Positions 46,040 to 58,955 of a stretch of DNA of 64,000 bases are shown in pieces. Every line of letters begins with the position of its first letter. Within the stretch, counting starts at the first letter, position 1. Below the pieces are notes generated by a model. The model saw nothing but the letters and a program-made list of their open reading frames with translations. It was not told where the DNA came from and did no database searches. A program made the translations under genes and the position numbers. Source of the stretch: Comamonadaceae bacterium (GTDB taxonomy: Bacteria; Pseudomonadota; Gammaproteobacteria; Burkholderiales; Burkholderiaceae_C). The stretch covers positions 186,001-250,000 of the forward strand of contig JAIXSQ010000004.1 in NCBI GenBank assembly GCA_027484575.1, given 5' to 3'.

Positions 46040-48676
46040 GTGCAGCCGGCCGCCCTCCCCGTTCCCGCGGCCGAGGCCGCGCCGGCCAGCCGCTGCGCCG
46101 CGCTGCGCGAGCAGCTCAAGGCCCAGAAGCAGGCGATCAACGCCGCGCTGCTGACCCACGGCAATCCCACCCGGCAGGTCGGCGCCATCCTGCGCCGGCT
46201 GGCCCGCCACGTCGACGGCGCGCTGCGCACCCTCTGGTGCGACGCGGGCTTCGCCCCCGACTTCGCCCTGGTGGCCGTGGGCGGCTACGGCCGCGGCGAG
46301 CTGTTCCCCCATTCCGACGTCGACGTGCTGGTGCTGCTGCCCGACGGCGTGCAGCCCGACCGGGACGAGGCGCTGCGCCAGCGCCTGGAAGGCTTCATCG
46401 GTGCCTGCTGGGACATCGGGCTGGAGATCGGCTCCAGCGTGCGCACGGTGGACGACTGCGTGGCGCAGGCGGCGGACGACGTGACCGTGCAGACCGCCCT
46501 GCTCGAGTCGCGCCTGCTGGCCGGCGACGCCGCGCTGTACGCCCGCTTCGAGGCGGGCTTCCGCGCCGGGCTGGATCCGCGCGCCTTCTTCATCGCCAAG
46601 ACGCTGGAGATGCGCCAGCGCCACACCAAGTTCGAGAACACGCCCTACTCGCTGGAGCCCAACTGCAAGGAGTCGCCCGGCGGGCTGCGCGACCTGCAGG
46701 TGATCCTGTGGGTGGCGCGGGCCGCCGGCCTGGGCAGCAGCTGGGCCGAACTGGCCGAGCGCGGCCTGGCCACGCGCTTCGAGGCGCAGCAGATCCAGCG
46801 CAACGAGGCCCTGCTGAGCCTGATCCGCGCCCGCCTGCATGCGGTGGCCGGCCGGCGCGAGGACCGGCTGGTGTTCGACCTGCAGACCCCGGTGGCCGAG
46901 CGCTTCGGCTACGGCTCGCTGGTCAGCGCCGACGGCCGGGTGCTGCAGCGCGCCAGCGAGGCGCTGATGAAGCGCTTCTACTGGGCCGCCAAGGCGGTGA
47001 CCCAGCTGAACCAGATCCTGCTGCTGAACATCGAGGAGCGGCTGCTGCCCGGCGGCGGCGCGGTCGAGCCGCTGAACGAGCGCTTCGGCATCCGCAGCGG
47101 GATGATCGAGGTGGCCAGCGACGACCTGTACCAGCGCGACCCGCACGCCATCCTCGAGACCTTCCTGCTGTACCAGACCACGGTGGGCGCCAAGGGGCTG
47201 TCGGCGCGCACGCTGCGGGCCCTGTACAACGCCCGCAACGTGATGGACGCGCGCTTTCGCAGCGACCCGGTGAACCACGCCACCTTCAAGGCGATCCTGG
47301 TGCAGCCCTCGGGCATCACGCACGCGATGCGGCTGATGAACCAGACCTCGGTGCTGGGCCGCTACCTGTGGGTGTTCCGCCGCATCGTCGGCCAGATGCA
47401 GCACGACCTGTTCCACGTCTACACGGTGGACCAGCACATCCTGATGGTGCTGCGCAACGTGCGCCGCTTCTTCATCGCCGAGCATGCGCACGAGTACCCG
47501 TTCTGCTCGCAGCTGGCGGCCGGCTACGACCGCCCCTGGGTGCTGAGCGTCGCGGCGCTGTTCCACGACATCGCCAAGGGCCGCGGCGGCGACCACTCCG
47601 ACCTGGGCGCCGCCGAGGTGCGCGCGTTCTGCCGCCAGCACGCGATCGGGGCCGACGACTGCAAGCTGATCGAGTTCCTGGTGCGCGAGCACCTGACCAT
47701 GAGCCGGATCGCGCAGAAGGAGGACCTGAGCGACCCCGAGGTCATCGCCGCCTTCGCCGCCCGGGTGGGCAACGAGCGCTGGCTGACCGGCCTGTACCTG
47801 CTGACCGTGGCCGACATCCGCGGCACCAGCCCCAAGGTGTGGAATGCCTGGAAGGGCAAGCTGCTGGAGGACCTGTACCGCGCCACGCTGCGGGCGCTGG
47901 GCGGCCACCGGCCTGACAACGCCGCCGAGATCGAGGCGCGCAAGCACGAGGCCCTGGTGCAGCTGCAGCTGCATGCGCAGCCGCACGAGTCGCACAAGCC
48001 GCTGTGGGACACGCTGGACGTGGGCTACTTCATGCGCCACGACGCCGGCGAGATCGCCTGGCACACCCGGCAGCTGTCGCGCCACGTGGGCGCGGGCCAC
48101 GCGGTGGTGCGCGCGCGGCTGTCGCCGGTGGGCGAAGGGCTGCAGGTGGTGGTCTACACGCCCGACCAGCCCGACCTGTTCGCCCGCATCTGCGGCTACT
48201 TCGACCAGGCCGGCTTCTCGATCCTGGACGCGCGCATCCACACCGCGCGCAACGGCTATGCGCTGGACACCTTCCAGGTGGTCACCGCGCTGGTGCCCGA
48301 GCACTACCGCGAGCTGGTCAGCATGGTCGAGTCGGAGCTGGCCGCCACGCTCCAGCGGGCCGGCCCCCTGCCCGCGCCCAGCCGCGGGCGGGTGTCGCGC
48401 CGGGTCAAGAGCTTTCCCGTGGCGCCGCGGGTGCAGCTGGCCCCCGACGAGAAGGCCCAGCGCTGGCTGCTGACCATCAGCGCCAGCGACCGGGTCGGCC
48501 TGCTCTATTCCATCGCGCGGGTGCTGGCGAACCACAAGATCAACCTGCAGCTGGCCAAGGTCACCACGCTGGGCGAGCGCGTCGAGGACACCTTCCTGGT
48601 CGACGGCGCCGAACTGCAGCAGAACCGCAAGCAGATCGCGATCGAGACCGAGCTGCTGGCCGCGGCGCAGGGCTGA
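46040..48676 (+). CDS. glnD: Bifunctional PII uridylyltransferase/uridylyl-removing enzyme
   Basis: An 878-residue nitrogen-sensing enzyme that uridylylates or deuridylylates PII. The nucleotidyltransferase motif [19 protein letters not shown], the HD-domain [18 protein letters not shown] and two C-terminal ACT domains (about 690-870, [17 protein letters not shown] and [17 protein letters not shown]) are all present and intact. GTG 46040 is the start, with no strong ribosome site. It ends convergently with def. Confidence 0.96.
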   Translation: MQPAALPVPAAEAAPASRCAALREQLKAQKQAINAALLTHGNPTRQVGAILRRLARHVDGALRTLWCDAGFAPDFALVAVGGYGRGELFPHSDVDVLVLLPDGVQPDRDEALRQRLEGFIGACWDIGLEIGSSVRTVDDCVAQAADDVTVQTALLESRLLAGDAALYARFEAGFRAGLDPRAFFIAKTLEMRQRHTKFENTPYSLEPNCKESPGGLRDLQVILWVARAAGLGSSWAELAERGLATRFEAQQIQRNEALLSLIRARLHAVAGRREDRLVFDLQTPVAERFGYGSLVSADGRVLQRASEALMKRFYWAAKAVTQLNQILLLNIEERLLPGGGAVEPLNERFGIRSGMIEVASDDLYQRDPHAILETFLLYQTTVGAKGLSARTLRALYNARNVMDARFRSDPVNHATFKAILVQPSGITHAMRLMNQTSVLGRYLWVFRRIVGQMQHDLFHVYTVDQHILMVLRNVRRFFIAEHAHEYPFCSQLAAGYDRPWVLSVAALFHDIAKGRGGDHSDLGAAEVRAFCRQHAIGADDCKLIEFLVREHLTMSRIAQKEDLSDPEVIAAFAARVGNERWLTGLYLLTVADIRGTSPKVWNAWKGKLLEDLYRATLRALGGHRPDNAAEIEARKHEALVQLQLHAQPHESHKPLWDTLDVGYFMRHDAGEIAWHTRQLSRHVGAGHAVVRARLSPVGEGLQVVVYTPDQPDLFARICGYFDQAGFSILDARIHTARNGYALDTFQVVTALVPEHYRELVSMVESELAATLQRAGPLPAPSRGRVSRRVKSFPVAPRVQLAPDEKAQRWLLTISASDRVGLLYSIARVLANHKINLQLAKVTTLGERVEDTFLVDGAELQQNRKQIAIETELLAAAQG

Positions 48677-48689
48677 GCGGCCCGACCGC

Positions 48690-48704
48690 CGTCCGCAGCG
48701 GACG
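48690..48704. terminator. Small palindrome between convergent glnD and def
   Basis: CGTCCGC-A-GCGGACG in the 33 bp gap between the two stops. It could stop transcription from both sides, but lacks a T-run, so this is weak. Confidence 0.3.
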
Positions 48705-48709
48705 CGGCC

Positions 48710-49255
48710 TCAGTCGTCGTCGGCGTTCGGGTCCAGCTCGGGAAACAGCACCTCGGTGAAGCCGAACTGCGCGAAGTCCCGCACCCGCATCGGGTAGAGC
48801 TTGCCCAGCAGGTGGTCCACCTCGTGCTGCACCACCCGGGCATGCCAGCCTTCGACCGTGCGGTCGATGGGCTCGCCGAACGGATCCACGCCCGTGTAGC
48901 GGATCCGGGTCCAGCGCGGCACCACGCCGCGCATCCCGGGCACCGACAGGCAGCCTTCCCAGCCGTCCTCCTCCTGCGCGCCCAGCGGCGTGATCACCGG
49001 GTTGCACAGCACGGTGCGCGGCACGGCCGGGCGGCCGGGGTAGCGCGGGTTGCTGTTGGCCTCGTTGCCGAAGATCACCACCTGCAGGTCCACGCCGATC
49101 TGCGGCGCGGCCAGACCCGCGCCGTTGGCGGCCCGCATGGTGTCGAGCATGTCGGCGACGAGCCGGTGGAGCGCGTCGGTGTCGAACGCGGTGACGGGCT
49201 GGGCGACGCGCAGCAGGCGCGGATCGCCCATCTTCAGGATCTCTCGGACGGCCAT
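48710..49255 (-). CDS. def: Peptide deformylase
   Basis: A 181-residue metalloenzyme that removes the N-formyl group of new proteins. The three motifs are complete: [17 protein letters not shown] and [12 protein letters not shown] 49255 gives the expected [15 protein letters not shown]. Its companion fmt is not in the window, but map, the next enzyme in N-terminal processing, lies 3 kb away across glnD. It diverges from the YbaN-like gene over 36 bp. Confidence 0.97.
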   Translation of the reverse strand: MAVREILKMGDPRLLRVAQPVTAFDTDALHRLVADMLDTMRAANGAGLAAPQIGVDLQVVIFGNEANSNPRYPGRPAVPRTVLCNPVITPLGAQEEDGWEGCLSVPGMRGVVPRWTRIRYTGVDPFGEPIDRTVEGWHARVVQHEVDHLLGKLYPMRVRDFAQFGFTEVLFPELDPNADDD

Positions 49256-49291
49256 GCGGCGAGCATAGCGGCGCGGCGACAATGGGCCGCG

Positions 49292-49705
49292 ATGGCCCGT
49301 CACGACCGCGTCACCGACCTGCACCTGCGCTCGCCGCGGCTGGTGCGCTGGCTGCTGTGGCTGCTGGCCGTCACCAGCCTGGGGCTGGGCATCCTGGGCA
49401 TGTTCCTGCCCGTGCTGCCCACCGTGCCCTTCGTGCTGCTGTCGGCCTGGGCGGCCGCGCGCAGCTCGCCGCGGCTGGACCGCTGGCTGGTCACCCACCC
49501 GCAGCTGGGCCCGCACATCGTGCGCTGGCGCCGCGGTGGCGTGGTGCCGCGGCGCGCCAAGTGGCTAGCCAGCGGGATGATGACCGCGAGCGGCGTGGTG
49601 ATGCTGCTGGCCATCGGGCCCCGCTGGCACGTGGGGGCCGCCTGCGCGACGATGGCCGCGGTGGCGGCCTGGCTGTGGCGGCGCCCCGAGGTGGAGCCGG
49701 ACTGA
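49292..49705 (+). CDS. DUF454 (YbaN-like) inner-membrane protein
   Basis: A 137-residue membrane protein. The motif [21 protein letters not shown] in two abutting segments, followed by [17 protein letters not shown], defines the YbaN/DUF454 family. About three to four spans are seen. Function is unknown. It ends 15 bp from the convergent ligA. Confidence 0.88.
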   Translation: MARHDRVTDLHLRSPRLVRWLLWLLAVTSLGLGILGMFLPVLPTVPFVLLSAWAAARSSPRLDRWLVTHPQLGPHIVRWRRGGVVPRRAKWLASGMMTASGVVMLLAIGPRWHVGAACATMAAVAAWLWRRPEVEPD

Positions 49706-49720
49706 GCGGCTCCTCGGGGC

Positions 49721-52857
<3,137 letters not shown>

Positions 52858-52900
52858 GCGGTGATCCTGGGAACCGAGGGGCAGGCGCCCCGTCGCTGGC

Positions 52901-52918
52901 TCCCCGCCATCGCGGGGA
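52901..52918. repeat. REP-like palindrome, copy 7
   Basis: TCCCCGC-CATC-GCGGGGA, in the 100 bp gap between smc and zipA. The flanks CTGGC and TGACGGGG match other copies. Confidence 0.65.
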
Positions 52919-52957
52919 TGACGGGGTGGTGGACGGTCGCGGCGAGGACGGCCGTCC

Positions 52958-55900
52958 TCATGCCACCTCGGCCATGGAGACGGCCGATTCCATGTCCACG
53001 GCCACGATGCGCGAGACGCCCTGCTCCTGCATGGTCACGCCGATCAGCTGCTCGGCCATCTCCATCGCGATCTTGTTGTGCGAGATGAACAGGAACTGCG
53101 TGCTGCGGCTCATGCTGGCCACCAGCTTGGCGTAGCGCTCGGTGTTGGCGTCGTCCAGCGGCGCATCGACCTCGTCCAGCAGGCAGAACGGGGCCGGGTT
53201 GAGCTGGAAGATGGCGAACACCAGGGCGATGGCGGTCAGCGCCTTCTCGCCGCCGGACAGCAGGTGGATGGTCTGGTTCTTCTTGCCCGGGGGCTGCGCC
53301 AGCACCTGCACGCCGGCGTCCAGGATCTCCTCGCCGGTCATCACGAGCCTGGCGTTGCCGCCGCCGAACAGCTCGGGGAACATGCGGCCGAAGTGCTCGT
53401 TGACGGTCTTGAAGGTGCCGCCCAGCAGCTCGCGGGTCTCGCCGTCGATCTTGCGGATCGCGTCCTCGAGCGTGGTGATCGCGTCGTTCAGGTCCTGGCT
53501 CTGGGCATCGAGGAACTGCTTGCGCTCGCGCGCGGTGGTCAGCTCCTCGAGCGCGGCCAGGTTCACCGCGCCCAGCGCGGCGATCTCGCGGTGCAGGCGG
53601 TCCACCTCGCCCTGCAGGCCGGCCAGCCGCACGTTGCCTTCCTGCACCGAGCGGGCCACGGCCTCGAGGTCGGCGCCGGCCTCGGCCAGCTGCTGCGCGT
53701 ACTGCTCCACGCCCAGCCGCGCGGCCTGCTCCTTGAGCTGCATCTCGGTGATGCGCTGGCGCAGGGGGTCCAGCGCGCGTTCCAGCTGCAGCCGGCGCTC
53801 GTCGGCGGCGCGCAGCTTGGCGGTCAGGTCGTCGTACTCGCTGCGGCGCGCGCCCAGCGCGGCCTCGCGCTCGCCCTTGAGGTTCAGCGCGTCCTGCAGC
53901 CCGCCCTGCGCGGCGGCATCGTTCAGCCGCTCCAGCTCGGCGCGGGCGCGCTCCTCCTCGCCCACCAGGCTGCGCGCCTGCTGGGTGGCGGTCTCGATCG
54001 CACGCTGCAGCTCGCCGCGCCGCGCCTCCAGCGCGCGCCGGGTGAACTGGGCCTCCTGGGCCTGGCGCTCCAGCGTGCGCTGCTGCTCGCGCGCCTGGGC
54101 CAGCCGGCGCTCGGCCTCGATCACGCGCTCGTCGAGCTGGGCATGGCGCTCCTGGCTGTCGGCCAGCTGCATGTCCAGCTCCTCGAAGCGCGCCTCGGCG
54201 GTGACGCGGCGCTCCTGCAGTTCCTCCAGCAGCGCGTCGACCTCGGCCAGGTCGCCCTCGATCTGCGCGCTGCGGGCGCGGGCCTGCTCGGCCTGCTGCG
54301 ACAGGCGCAGCGCCTCGACCTGCACCGCATGCGCGGCCGACTGGGTCTCGGCGGCCTCGCGCCGCACCGTCACCAGCCGCTGGGCGGCATCGGCATAGGC
54401 GGCCTCGGCCCGCACCAGCGCGGCGCGCGATTCCTCGGCCAGCAGCTGCTGGGCGCGCAGCTGGCGCTCCAGGTTCTCGATCTCCTGCTGGCGGGCCAGC
54501 AGGCCGGCCTGCTCGCTGTCCTGGGCGTAGAAGCACACGCCGTGGGCGGTCACGCAGTGGCCGGCGGCCACGTAGATCGCCTCGCCGGGCTTGAGCTGCG
54601 CGCGGGCGGCCAGCGCGTCCTCGAAGCTGGCGGCGGTGTGGCAGCCGTGCAGCCAGTCGCCCAGCAGCGCCCGCAGGCCGGCATCGTTCAGGCGCAGCAG
54701 GTCGGCCAGCCTGGGCAGCGCGGTGGCGGGCTCCGGTGCGGCCGCGGCCGGCGGGCTGTGGAAGGCCAGCTTGGCCGGCGGCGCGTCGGCCGCGAAGGAG
54801 CGCACCATCTCCAGCCGCGAGACCTCCAGCGACGCCAGCCGCTCGCGCAGCGCGGCCTCCAGCGCGTTCTCCCAGCCGGGCTCCACGTGGATGCGGCTCC
54901 ACAGGCCCTGCAGGCCGTCCAGGCCGTGCCTGGCCAGCCAGGGCTGCAGCTTGCCGTCGGTGCGCACCTTCTCCTGCAGCGTGCGCAGGGCCTCGAGCCG
55001 GGCCGACAGGTCGGCCTGCTTGTGCGATTCGGCATTGGCCTGCTGCTGCCGGCCGCGGCGCTCCTCGTCCAGCCGGGGCACCGTCTCCTGCAGCTCGTGC
55101 AGCCGGGCGTCGGCCTCGGCGGCGGTCTCCTGGGCCGCGGCCAACTGGGCCTGCAGCGCCGCGACGCGCTGCTCGTCGGGCGCGTCGAGCTGGTTGCGGT
55201 CGGCCACCAGCCGCTCGCGCCGCTGCGTGAGCTGGCGGCTCTGCTCGTCGATGTTGCGCTGGTCGGCCGCCAGCACCTGGATCTGCTGCTGCACCTGGCC
55301 CACGGCCGTGCGCTGCTCGGTGCTGCGGGCCTGGACCTGGCGCAGCGCGTCCTCCAGGTCGGGCAGCGCCAGCGCCTGCTCCTCGACCTGCGCGGCCAGC
55401 ACGGTGGCCTGCTCCTCGGCCTGCTCGCCCTGCTCGGCCAGCGTCTCCAGCTCGGCGGCGGCGTCCTGCTCGCGGCCGGCCCACTGCGCGGCCTGGTCCT
55501 TGAGCTGGGCCAGCCGCTGCTCGATGCGCTGGCGGCCCTCGACCACGAAGCGGATCTCCGCCTCGAGGCGGCCGACCTCGGCGCTGGCCTCGTAGAGCTG
55601 GCCCTGCGCCTTGTTCACCTGGTCGCCGGCGGCGTAGTGGGCCTGGCGCACGGTCTCCAGCTCGCTCTCGACATGGCGCAGGTCGGCCACGCGCGACTCG
55701 AGGTCGTTGACGGCCTGGTCGGCGTCCTGCTTGAGCCGCGCCTGGTCGGCCTCGGCCTCGGCGCGCTTGAGGAACCACTGCTGGTGCTGCTTGAGCGTGG
55801 CCTGTGCCTGCAGCGCGTTGTAGCGGGCGGCGACCTCGGCCTGCTTTTCCAGCCGCTCGAGGTTGGCGTTGAGCTCGCGCAGGATGTCCTCGACGCGGGT

Positions 55901-56473
55901 GAGGTTCTCGCGCGTGTCCTGCAGGCGGTTCTCGGTCTCGCGGCGGCGTTCCTTGTACTTGGAGACGCCCGCGGCCTCCTCGAGGAAGAGGCGCAGCTCC
56001 TCGGGCTTGGACTCGATGATCCGGCTGATCGTGCCCTGGCCGATGATGGCGTAGGCGCGCGGGCCCAGGCCGGTGCCCAGGAACACGTCCTGCACGTCGC
56101 GCCGGCGCACCGGCTGGTTGTTGATGTAGTAGCTGCTGGTGCCGTCGCGCGTGAGCACGCGCTTGACGGCGATCTCGGTGAACTGGTTCCACTGGCCGCC
56201 GGCACGGTGGTCGGCGTTGTCGAACACCAGCTCCACCGAGGAGCGCGAGGCCGGCTTGCGCGTGGTGGTGCCGTTGAAGATCACGTCCTGCATGGACTCG
56301 CCGCGCAGTTCGCTGGCCTTGGACTCGCCCAGCACCCAGCGCACCGCATCCATGATGTTGGACTTGCCGCAGCCGTTGGGGCCGACCACCCCGACCAGCT
56401 GGCCGGGCAGCAGGAAGTTGGTGGGCTCGGCGAAGGACTTGAAGCCGGAGAGCTTGATCGAGGACAGGCGCAC
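52958..56473 (-). CDS. smc: Chromosome segregation protein SMC
   Basis: A 1171-residue condensin ATPase. The N-terminal IKLSGFKSFAEPT and Walker A GPNGCGKSN (about 32-40), two long coiled coils, a hinge near 510-660, the signature LLSGGEKALTAIAL and Walker B FCLLDEVDAPLDDANTERY are all present. The start is GTG 56473, preceded by AAGGG; no ATG fits the conserved N-terminus. Tandem GC hairpins lie 30-80 bp upstream. Confidence 0.97.
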   Translation of the reverse strand: MRLSSIKLSGFKSFAEPTNFLLPGQLVGVVGPNGCGKSNIMDAVRWVLGESKASELRGESMQDVIFNGTTTRKPASRSSVELVFDNADHRAGGQWNQFTEIAVKRVLTRDGTSSYYINNQPVRRRDVQDVFLGTGLGPRAYAIIGQGTISRIIESKPEELRLFLEEAAGVSKYKERRRETENRLQDTRENLTRVEDILRELNANLERLEKQAEVAARYNALQAQATLKQHQQWFLKRAEAEADQARLKQDADQAVNDLESRVADLRHVESELETVRQAHYAAGDQVNKAQGQLYEASAEVGRLEAEIRFVVEGRQRIEQRLAQLKDQAAQWAGREQDAAAELETLAEQGEQAEEQATVLAAQVEEQALALPDLEDALRQVQARSTEQRTAVGQVQQQIQVLAADQRNIDEQSRQLTQRRERLVADRNQLDAPDEQRVAALQAQLAAAQETAAEADARLHELQETVPRLDEERRGRQQQANAESHKQADLSARLEALRTLQEKVRTDGKLQPWLARHGLDGLQGLWSRIHVEPGWENALEAALRERLASLEVSRLEMVRSFAADAPPAKLAFHSPPAAAAPEPATALPRLADLLRLNDAGLRALLGDWLHGCHTAASFEDALAARAQLKPGEAIYVAAGHCVTAHGVCFYAQDSEQAGLLARQQEIENLERQLRAQQLLAEESRAALVRAEAAYADAAQRLVTVRREAAETQSAAHAVQVEALRLSQQAEQARARSAQIEGDLAEVDALLEELQERRVTAEARFEELDMQLADSQERHAQLDERVIEAERRLAQAREQQRTLERQAQEAQFTRRALEARRGELQRAIETATQQARSLVGEEERARAELERLNDAAAQGGLQDALNLKGEREAALGARRSEYDDLTAKLRAADERRLQLERALDPLRQRITEMQLKEQAARLGVEQYAQQLAEAGADLEAVARSVQEGNVRLAGLQGEVDRLHREIAALGAVNLAALEELTTARERKQFLDAQSQDLNDAITTLEDAIRKIDGETRELLGGTFKTVNEHFGRMFPELFGGGNARLVMTGEEILDAGVQVLAQPPGKKNQTIHLLSGGEKALTAIALVFAIFQLNPAPFCLLDEVDAPLDDANTERYAKLVASMSRSTQFLFISHNKIAMEMAEQLIGVTMQEQGVSRIVAVDMESAVSMAEVA

Positions 56474-56503
56474 GGCGGACCCTTGGAATGCGTCGGGCGG
56501 GGC

Positions 56504-56522
56504 GCGCCGGCAGGACCGGCGC
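56504..56522. repeat. Tandem hairpin repeat upstream of smc, unit 1
   Basis: GCGCCGGC-AGG-ACCGGCGC, followed 29 bp later by a near-identical unit. Both lie in the smc leader or promoter region. Confidence 0.6.
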
Positions 56523-56532
56523 CCAAATGGAC

Positions 56533-56551
56533 GCGCCGGCAGGGCCGGCGC
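56533..56551. repeat. Tandem hairpin repeat upstream of smc, unit 2
   Basis: GCGCCGGC-AGG-GCCGGCGC, differing from unit 1 at one base. A protein-binding or RNA-structure role is possible. Confidence 0.6.
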
Positions 56552-56614
56552 AGTAGCGGTGATGATACCTGTTGAGTCTTGGCGTCCCCATCGGCACTGC
56601 AACAGGCTGTCTCC

Positions 56615-56628
56615 CGTGGCATGCCACG
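56615..56628. promoter_or_regulatory. Perfect 14 bp palindrome in the smc/MHYT divergent region
   Basis: CGTGGCATGCCACG lies near the middle of the 291 bp divergent gap. CTGTTGAGT also occurs twice (56569-56577 and 56689-56697). The right third of the gap is unusually AT-rich for this genome and probably holds the promoter of the MHYT gene, though no clean -35/-10 pair is seen. Confidence 0.4.
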
Positions 56629-56764
56629 TGCGCCTGCGGTTTGCACGGTCCGGTTGCAGATGTCCGACTAAGCGGTATTCGTTTTGAACTGTTGAGTTGT
56701 AGCTAAAACCGTTCAGTCGTGACAATTCGCGTCCGCACTCTCCCCAACACCAGGACCGAACCGC

Positions 56765-57550
56765 ATGACCCCCGTCCCGATGCCCGCCGAGTACAGCGCC
56801 GCCTGGGTGGCCCTGTCCTTCCTGATCTCCGCCGTCGGTGCCTTCGTCGGCCTGACCGCCGTGGCCCAGCTCAACGCAGCGCGGACCGCCCAGGCCCGCG
56901 CCCTGAACCTCGCGGCCGCCGCGCTCGCCCTGGGCGGCATCGGCATCTGGGCCATGCACTTCATCGGCATGCTGGCCGTGCGCCTGAACATGGGCGTCAG
57001 CTACTCCCTGCCCGAGACCCTGGGCTCGCTCGTCGCCGCCGTGGGTGCCAGCGCCGCGGCGCTGCACTGGGTGGCCAGCCGCCCCAGCACGGGCCGCGTC
57101 CTGGGGGCCGGCCTGCTGCTGGGCGCGGCGGTGCTGGTGATGCACTACCTGGGCATGGCCGGCATGCGCTTCGCCGGCTTCATCGCCTGGTCGTCGCCGG
57201 TCGTGCTCGCCTCGGTCGCGATCGCCTTCGCGGCTGCCATCGCGGGGCTGTGGCTGGCGTTCGTGGTGCGCGGCACCCGCGCCCGCGCCGCAGCCTCGGG
57301 TGTCATCGCGGTGGCCGTCTGCGCGATGCACTACACCGGCATGGCCGCCGCGGACTTCCTGTGCACCTCGCCCACGCCCTGGGCCTTCCCCACGGGCAGC
57401 GGGCTGCTGACCTCGCTGGAGCTGCCGGCCGTGGTGACCGCGGCGTCGCTGGGCATGGCGGTGCTGATCGGCGTGGACCAGATGCTGCAGCGCGTGGGCA
57501 ACGCCGGCGGGGCCCGGGTGCCCCAGCCCGTGCGCGGCCGGGCCCGCTGA
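56765..57550 (+). CDS. MHYT-domain membrane sensor
   Basis: A 261-residue seven-span protein. The three diagnostic motifs are MHFIGM, MHYLGM and MHYTGM, which in the family are proposed to bind copper and sense a gas or redox signal. Unlike many MHYT proteins it has no GGDEF, EAL or kinase domain; it stops after a short basic tail. It diverges from smc and ends 12 bp from the convergent LuxR-type gene. Confidence 0.92.
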   Translation: MTPVPMPAEYSAAWVALSFLISAVGAFVGLTAVAQLNAARTAQARALNLAAAALALGGIGIWAMHFIGMLAVRLNMGVSYSLPETLGSLVAAVGASAAALHWVASRPSTGRVLGAGLLLGAAVLVMHYLGMAGMRFAGFIAWSSPVVLASVAIAFAAAIAGLWLAFVVRGTRARAAASGVIAVAVCAMHYTGMAAADFLCTSPTPWAFPTGSGLLTSLELPAVVTAASLGMAVLIGVDQMLQRVGNAGGARVPQPVRGRAR

Positions 57551-57562
57551 GGGCCTGCCGCG

Positions 57563-58348
57563 TCAGGCGACCCCGCCGCCCACCAGCAGGGCGGCGAGCT
57601 GGTTGCGGAAATGGATGCCCAGCCGGGCGAAGGCCCGGTTGCGGTAGGTCTTGACGGTCGGCACCGACAGGCCCAGGTCCCGGGCGATGCCCTCCTGGGT
57701 CAGGCCGCGCACCAGCCGCTCGCACACGTCGAGCTCGCGGGCCGTCAGCGCCGGGCACCGCTGCGCCAGCCGCTCGCGCGGACCTGCGGAGGCCGCCGGC
57801 GCGGCCGCGAACGCCGCCAGCGCGAGGTGCTTGCGCGTGGCCGCCAGCACCGCCGGCGCGAAGCCGGCGAAGTCGTCCAGCTGCGCGTCGGTGTACGGCC
57901 GCTGGTGCGCATGGCGGTAGAAGTTCACCGCGAACAGCCCGCCCGGGGCGTCGGGATCGGGCTCCACCACCGACACCCGCTCGACCACGCCGTGCGGCTC
58001 GTAGACGCGGGCCCGGTGCTCGGGCGGCACCTCGCCGGCGGTCACGTGGCACACGCGGGTGCCGGCCGGCTCGGCCCCGTGCGGGCCGGCGCGCAGGCTG
58101 CGGTCGTGGCGGAAGGGGCCGCTCAGGTAGGCCTGCCAGCAGGCCTGCGTGGTGTCGGGCACGCCCAGGCTGTCGGACAGCAGCAGGGCCGGCCGCGGCC
58201 CGATCCGGTAGACCGAGCAGGAGGCCGCCGGCACCAGGGCCTGCACCTGCTCGAGCAGGGTGCGCCGGAAGCCGGGCTGGCCCAGCGCGCCCACCAGCCC
58301 GGCCGCCAGGGCGCCGGTGCTGCGGTGCGGTGGAACCCACTGTCGCAT
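57563..58348 (-). CDS. LuxR-family transcriptional regulator
   Basis: A 261-residue regulator. The C-terminal helix-turn-helix (LTARELDVCERLVRGLTQEGIARDL, then LSVPTVKTYRNRAFARLG) is a clear GerE/LuxR domain at about 198-260. The N-terminal ~180 residues look like a GAF-like or novel sensory domain; I do not see the AHL-binding residues of quorum-sensing LuxR. An AAGGAG ribosome site precedes ATG 58348. It diverges from the DUF3237 gene, with a long inverted repeat between them. Confidence 0.9.
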   Translation of the reverse strand: MRQWVPPHRSTGALAAGLVGALGQPGFRRTLLEQVQALVPAASCSVYRIGPRPALLLSDSLGVPDTTQACWQAYLSGPFRHDRSLRAGPHGAEPAGTRVCHVTAGEVPPEHRARVYEPHGVVERVSVVEPDPDAPGGLFAVNFYRHAHQRPYTDAQLDDFAGFAPAVLAATRKHLALAAFAAAPAASAGPRERLAQRCPALTARELDVCERLVRGLTQEGIARDLGLSVPTVKTYRNRAFARLGIHFRNQLAALLVGGGVA

Positions 58349-58384
58349 CTGTCGTCTCCTTGCCGTCTGCTGCGGCTCGCGCCG

Positions 58385-58410
58385 GCCTGTCGTCTTCGGG
58401 GATGACAGGC
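58385..58410. promoter_or_regulatory. Inverted repeat in LuxR/DUF3237 divergent region
   Basis: GCCTGTCGTC and GATGACAGGC form 10 bp arms (one mismatch) around TTCGGG, placed 36 bp from the LuxR start and 32 bp from the DUF3237 start. It is a good candidate operator for the LuxR-type protein. It shares GGGGATGAC with the REP-like elements, so a relic of those is an alternative. Confidence 0.45.
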
Positions 58411-58442
58411 GCCGGGGCCGGGCGATCTTAAGCTGCGCCGCC

Positions 58443-58928
58443 ATGACGACCGCCCCTGCCGACGCCCTCGCCGCCCCGCCGCTGCGGCCCTTCGCCGACC
58501 TGGCCGTGCAGGTGGCCGCACCGCTGGAGGTGGGCGCCACGCCGCGCGGCCGCCGGCGGGTGATCCCGATCACCGGCGGCACGGTGCGTGGCGCGGCGGG
58601 CTGGACGGCCCGCGTGCTGCCCGGCGGCGCCGACTTCCAGCGCATCGTGGGCGACACGCTGGCCGAGCTGGAGGCCCGCTACGTGCTGGAGACCGACGGC
58701 GGCGACCTGCTGTACGTGCACAACGACGCGATCCGCGTCGCGCCCGCCGAGGTGACCGCCCGGCTGCTGCGCGGCGAGCCGGTGGACCCGGCCCAGGTGT
58801 ATTTCCGCTGCCTGCCGCGGCTGGAGACCGCCAGCCCCGCGCTGGCCTGGGTCAACGAACGGCTGTTCGTGGGCGTGGGCGTGCGCCACCCGGGCGAGGT
58901 GGTGATGCGATTTTTCGAACTGGCCTGA
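58443..58928 (+). CDS. DUF3237 family protein
   Basis: A 161-residue single-domain protein. GRRRVIPITGGTVRG, YVHNDAIR and VYFRCLPRLETASPALAWVN are the usual conserved blocks of DUF3237, a beta-barrel family of unknown activity often near catabolic genes. It precedes a TctC-type binding protein by 27 bp and diverges from a LuxR-type regulator, so the three may form one small regulated unit. Confidence 0.88.
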   Translation: MTTAPADALAAPPLRPFADLAVQVAAPLEVGATPRGRRRVIPITGGTVRGAAGWTARVLPGGADFQRIVGDTLAELEARYVLETDGGDLLYVHNDAIRVAPAEVTARLLRGEPVDPAQVYFRCLPRLETASPALAWVNERLFVGVGVRHPGEVVMRFFELA

Positions 58929-58955
58929 GCACGGGCCCCACGAGGAGACGAGACG

